Assembly (NCBI GenBank): GCA_910589015.1
Contig: CAJUSA010000003.1
Coordinates: 139,683-203,682 of the forward strand
Length of the DNA stretch: 64,000 nucleotides
From: an uncultured Christensenellaceae bacterium
GTDB lineage: Bacteria; Bacillota; Clostridia; Christensenellales; Borkfalkiaceae
Direction: 5' to 3'
The stretch's first letter is position 1. Each line of letters opens with the position of its first letter. A program made the position numbers and the translations under genes. Below, piece after piece: positions 61,295 through 64,000 of this stretch. The notes beneath the pieces were generated by a model. That model saw only the letters and a list, made by a program, of their open reading frames with translations. It was not told the origin of the DNA and did no database searches.

Positions 61295-63028
61295 ATGAAG
61301 CATGTAGCTTGTTATCTCAAGGATTATCCCCGCCCGCAACTGGTGCGTAAGGACTGGATCAACCTCAACGGAAGCTGGGCGTTCGGGTTCGGCGGGGAAG
61401 TGAACGAGGCGGACGCGCTGGCGGGAAGTCTGCCGCGCACGATCAACGTGCCGTTTTCGTACGAAACGCAGTTGAGCGGGATCGGCGATAAGTCCATGCA
61501 CAAAACGGTTTGGTATTCCGCGCGCATACGCGGCAAGCGCAAAAAACGCGCGCTGCTGCACTTCGAGGGTGCGGATTATGAAACGGCGGTGTTCGTGAAC
61601 GGCGCATACGTCGGGGCGCACAGCGGCGCGTATACGCGTTTTTCGTTCGACGTCACCGATTATCTGCACGAGGGCGAGAATATTTTAACCGTCCGTTGCG
61701 ACGACGACAACCACCCCGCCCGCGTGCGCGGCAAACAGCGTTGGCAGGGCGAGAGTTTCGGTTGCTGGTATGTGCAGACGACGGGCATCTGGAAGAGCGT
61801 ATGGCTCGAATACGTCGGCGAAACCTATCTGACGGCGTTGAAAATCACGCCCGATCTTGCCGATTATTCCGTTCGGTTCGACGCGGAAGTGAACGCGCCC
61901 GATGAAGATACGGAAATCTGTTTTGAAATTTCCTTTGCGGGCAAGCGCGTGCAGACGGCGAAGTTGATCGCGGGCGATATGAGCAACAGTATCCGCGTCG
62001 CGCTGGCGAGCGAAAAACTCACCTACCAGCACGAACTGTGGTCGGTTGAAAATCCCGCGCTGTACGACGTTAAAATCACCGTTTGGAAAAACGGCGCGCT
62101 CGTTGACGAGGCGGGCAGTTATTTCGGTTTGCGCGAATACAAAACGGCGGGCGATAAAATTCTGCTCAATCAGCGTCCGTTCTATGCGCGCTTGTTGCTC
62201 GATCAGGGGTACTGGCAGGAAAGCGGCTTAACGCCGCCCTCGGAAGAGGCGCTCGCGCGCGACATCGAACTTGCCAAGAAGATGGGCTTCAACGGCGTGC
62301 GCAAACATCAGAAAACAGAGGACGAACGCTATTTGTATTATGCCGATATCATGGGATTTACGGTGTGGTGCGAGTTGCCTTCCAACCACTGGAACAGCGA
62401 TGCCGCCGCCGCGGCGGTCACAGACGAATGGCTGGCGATCGTGCGGCAGAACTACAATCACCCGAGCGTCGTCACCTGGGTCGTGTTTAACGAGAGTTGG
62501 GGCGTGCGCAACATCTATGCCAACGGCATGCAGAGCAGTCTTGCAACGGGGCTTTATTATCTGACGAAGAGTATCGATCCCATGCGCCCCGTCATTTCGA
62601 ACGACGGCTGGGAGCATGCGCAGAGCGATATTCTGACCCTGCACGATTACGAGCAGAACGGCGAAAAACTCTTCCGCCGTTACGATACGTTGCAAAAGAA
62701 AACCGAAGGCAGTTCGCTCAACGACCAACCCATGCCGTTTGCCGAAGGTTATGCCTACCGCGGGCAGCCGATCATGATAAGCGAATTCGGCGGCACGGCG
62801 TATGTGCGCGATACGGACGCAGGCTGGGGTTACGGCATCGGCGTACAAAACGAAGAAGAATTTTTAAGTCGGTTCGGCGCGCTCGTGGGCGCGATCGACC
62901 GGCTCGATATCGCGGGGTTCTGTTACACGCAGATCACCGACGTCGAGCAAGAGGTGAACGGATTGCTCAAAGCCGACCGTTCCCCCAAAGTTCCGTTGGA
63001 AGAAATCGCAAAACGAAACCGAAGATAA
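61295..63028 (+). CDS. GH2-family beta-glycosidase, short form
   Basis: 577 residues, no signal, so cytoplasmic. It has an N-terminal sugar-binding domain, one Ig-like domain and a TIM barrel, but lacks the extra C-terminal domains of long beta-galactosidases. VFNESWG holds the acid/base Glu (about 401) and MISEFGG the nucleophile Glu (about 497). The activity (galactosidase, glucuronidase, arabinopyranosidase-like) cannot be set by motifs alone. It ends the operon at a strong terminator. Confidence 0.85.
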   Translation: MKHVACYLKDYPRPQLVRKDWINLNGSWAFGFGGEVNEADALAGSLPRTINVPFSYETQLSGIGDKSMHKTVWYSARIRGKRKKRALLHFEGADYETAVFVNGAYVGAHSGAYTRFSFDVTDYLHEGENILTVRCDDDNHPARVRGKQRWQGESFGCWYVQTTGIWKSVWLEYVGETYLTALKITPDLADYSVRFDAEVNAPDEDTEICFEISFAGKRVQTAKLIAGDMSNSIRVALASEKLTYQHELWSVENPALYDVKITVWKNGALVDEAGSYFGLREYKTAGDKILLNQRPFYARLLLDQGYWQESGLTPPSEEALARDIELAKKMGFNGVRKHQKTEDERYLYYADIMGFTVWCELPSNHWNSDAAAAAVTDEWLAIVRQNYNHPSVVTWVVFNESWGVRNIYANGMQSSLATGLYYLTKSIDPMRPVISNDGWEHAQSDILTLHDYEQNGEKLFRRYDTLQKKTEGSSLNDQPMPFAEGYAYRGQPIMISEFGGTAYVRDTDAGWGYGIGVQNEEEFLSRFGALVGAIDRLDIAGFCYTQITDVEQEVNGLLKADRSPKVPLEEIAKRNRR

Positions 63029-63036
63029 CAAAGATG

Positions 63037-63063
63037 CGCCCCCGTTGCAAACGGGGGCGTTTT
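63037..63063 (+). terminator. Terminator of the second glycan operon
   Basis: A perfect 10-bp stem (CGCCCCCGTT / AACGGGGGCG) with a GCA loop and T4, 8 bp after the GH2 stop. Confidence 0.92.
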
Positions 63064-63172
63064 ACGAAAAGTTGAAAAATCAACCAAAAACGGTTGTATA
63101 GAATGCTTTATTCCGTTGTAAAATATCCATTAAAATGTATATATAACATCTGATTGAGAAAGGGGTGGTTTA

Positions 63173-63703
63173 ATGGATAAGAAAATCGTTGTGGCGAGGA
63201 TCGAAGAAATCTTGCGCGAAAAGGGCATATCGCAGGAAGAGTTCGAGCGGAACGCCGAGGTGGCGGATACGGTGAAACAATGGAAAAAGAATGCCAAACG
63301 CGATGCACATTTACAGCCTTCTTTTCGTGCGATCGAAAAGACGTGCGAGTATCTGGGCGTAAATTTAGCGTATTTCTTCACATTCGAAAAAGAGGAAACG
63401 CGCAAGATTCGCAACATGGAACTGTATCGCGCCATCTGCGCGTTAGACGAAGAATCGTTAAAATTAGCGGAAGCCGTGGTAAAGCGGTTCGGAAAGACAA
63501 AAAAGATTAAGAAACTTGCCCGTAGATTTATAAAAATCAATTATACAAAGCCTGCGCATACGAAGCTCATTACGAAAATCAAATTCATGTGTTGCCGTTT
63601 TATCCAAAAAAAAGTGCAAAAAAACGGACGTGGCGGGCTTGACTGCGAATATTGGCAGATGCACGGTTGGCTAGACAAAAACCGCCCGTGGAACAGAACA
63701 TAG
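63173..63703 (+). CDS. XRE-like helix-turn-helix protein
   Basis: 176 residues. The first about 70 look like a divergent XRE/Cro-type domain (VVARIEEILREKGISQEEFE, followed by the YLGVNLAYFFTFE end typical of such regulators). The C-terminal 70 residues are basic with several Cys and Trp and do not resemble a known domain, so a frameshift or an added tail is possible. GGGGTGG is the ribosome site. A weak promoter may lie near 63094-63120. The role is unknown. Confidence 0.6.
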   Translation: MDKKIVVARIEEILREKGISQEEFERNAEVADTVKQWKKNAKRDAHLQPSFRAIEKTCEYLGVNLAYFFTFEKEETRKIRNMELYRAICALDEESLKLAEAVVKRFGKTKKIKKLARRFIKINYTKPAHTKLITKIKFMCCRFIQKKVQKNGRGGLDCEYWQMHGWLDKNRPWNRT

Positions 63704-63843
63704 CATAAAACCAAATAGCAATCGAAAATCTATCTTAAGCAATGTTTTTTCCCTTGTAAATTCGGGCGTATTTCAATTCATATTCCACGGCGCAGGCCTT
63801 TTTCGATACAACCACCCGTCGAAAGAGAAAAGGAAGTAAATGA

Positions 63844-63872
63844 TTGACTTGTGTGGCTTTTTGCGGTATAAT
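63844..63872 (+). promoter_or_regulatory. Sigma-A type promoter for the structured RNA
   Basis: TTGACT (63844-63849), a 17-bp spacer and TATAAT (63867-63872). The preceding 140 bp (63704-63843) show no gene or repeat that I can support. Confidence 0.78.
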
Positions 63873-63878
63873 AAAAAA

Positions 63879-64000
63879 GCTACATATTACCAATAATAAA
63901 CTCATAAAGGGACATACTACGCCTTGTAGTGTGAGCTCTCAATTTCCCTTTATGAGAAATGGTGATATGTAGCAATATCGAGAGCCGCATGAAATAGGGA
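63879..64000 (+). ncRNA. Structured RNA (nested stems plus pseudoknot), cut by window end
   Basis: It begins about 7 nt after the -10 box. Stem P1 pairs 63879-63891 with 63961-63973 (13 bp, one G-U). P2 pairs 63901-63912 with 63945-63956 (12 bp, perfect). P3 pairs 63913-63920 with 63926-63933 (8 bp, 5-nt loop). GCTCTC (63935-63940), unpaired in this fold, is complementary to GAGAGC (63980-63985), a possible pseudoknot. No open frame of note runs through it. I do not recognise the class. The final bases GAGCCGCATG resemble the start of a group II intron domain V, but the rest lies outside the window. Confidence 0.65.

Noticed and set aside
63094..63122. Promoter for the XRE-like gene (TTGTAT ... 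TAAAAT)
   Set aside because: The spacer is 19 bp and the -35 box is poor, so it is not listed as a feature.
63980..64000. Complete group II intron at the window end
   Set aside because: Only about 19 bases resemble the first strand of domain V. No domain I start (GTGCG-type), no intron protein and no exon-binding sites are visible upstream.
1..64000. tRNA, rRNA, tmRNA, origin of replication
   Set aside because: I looked for cloverleaf ends, GGTTCGAATCC-like T-arms, rRNA signatures and DnaA-box clusters and saw none that I could support.

Overview
The window looks like chromosome of a Gram-positive, gut-type member of the Clostridia (Bacillota). The housekeeping genes (pyrR, der, plsY, gpmI, tex), the lipoprotein signal peptides ending in a lipobox Cys, the CUT1 sugar importers without a linked ATPase, the AGGAGG ribosome sites and the sigma-A type promoters (TTGACA or TTGCAA, 17 bp, TATAAT) all fit this. 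A more exact placement (an uncultured Christensenellales-like lineage) is only a guess. Nearly every gene is on the + strand; gpmI is the exception.

Layout. (1) 1-4836: the end of an RluA-type pseudouridine synthase, pyrR, a small membrane protein, der and plsY, converging on gpmI across a shared terminator. (2) 5026-10988: alpha-galactosidase (GH36), alpha-glucosidase (GH13) and tex. (3) 11030-35927: a degenerate repeat, then a promoter with two LacI-type operators, a GDPD lipoprotein and its LacI regulator. A third operator precedes a tightly packed run of about 21.5 kb. That run holds a 2,146-residue modular lipoprotein, two CUT1 permeases, a solute-binding lipoprotein, an anchored surface protein, beta-mannosidase (GH2), a HAD phosphatase, a GH5-like lipoprotein, a GH106-like enzyme, a GH37 trehalase-like enzyme and a sialate O-acetylesterase-like lipoprotein. 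(4) 36118-39337: a surface transglutaminase-like protein behind a hairpin leader. (5) 39401-47268: a decayed phage-like island of different codon use, bounded by an 18-bp perfect direct repeat. It has recombination genes, three gene fragments with abrupt junctions, and a large polyvalent phage protein; no integrase is visible. (6) 47340-63028: an ArsR-type one-component regulator, an SGNH esterase and a second CUT1 locus. The second locus contains a binding protein, two permeases, a 1,254-residue CBM9-like lipoprotein, two GH43 lipoproteins and a GH2 enzyme. (7) 63173-64000: an XRE-like regulator and the start of a strongly structured RNA cut by the window end.

How it works together. Both glycan loci have the same plan. 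A very large multi-module lipoprotein plausibly holds polysaccharide at the cell surface, lipoprotein glycosidases trim it, a binding protein with two permeases imports the oligosaccharides, and cytoplasmic enzymes finish digestion. The first locus suggests a mannose-containing, acetylated heteroglycan, the second an arabinose- or xylose-containing one. Local regulators (LacI, ArsR-type) and repeated DNA sites tie transcription to each locus.

The points most worth a second look are the paired upstream elements with identical spacing to two promoters (48331 and 49043), the three LacI operators, the pseudoknotted leader at 49160, the attenuator-like RNA at 39431, the island with its direct repeats, and the structured RNA at 63879.
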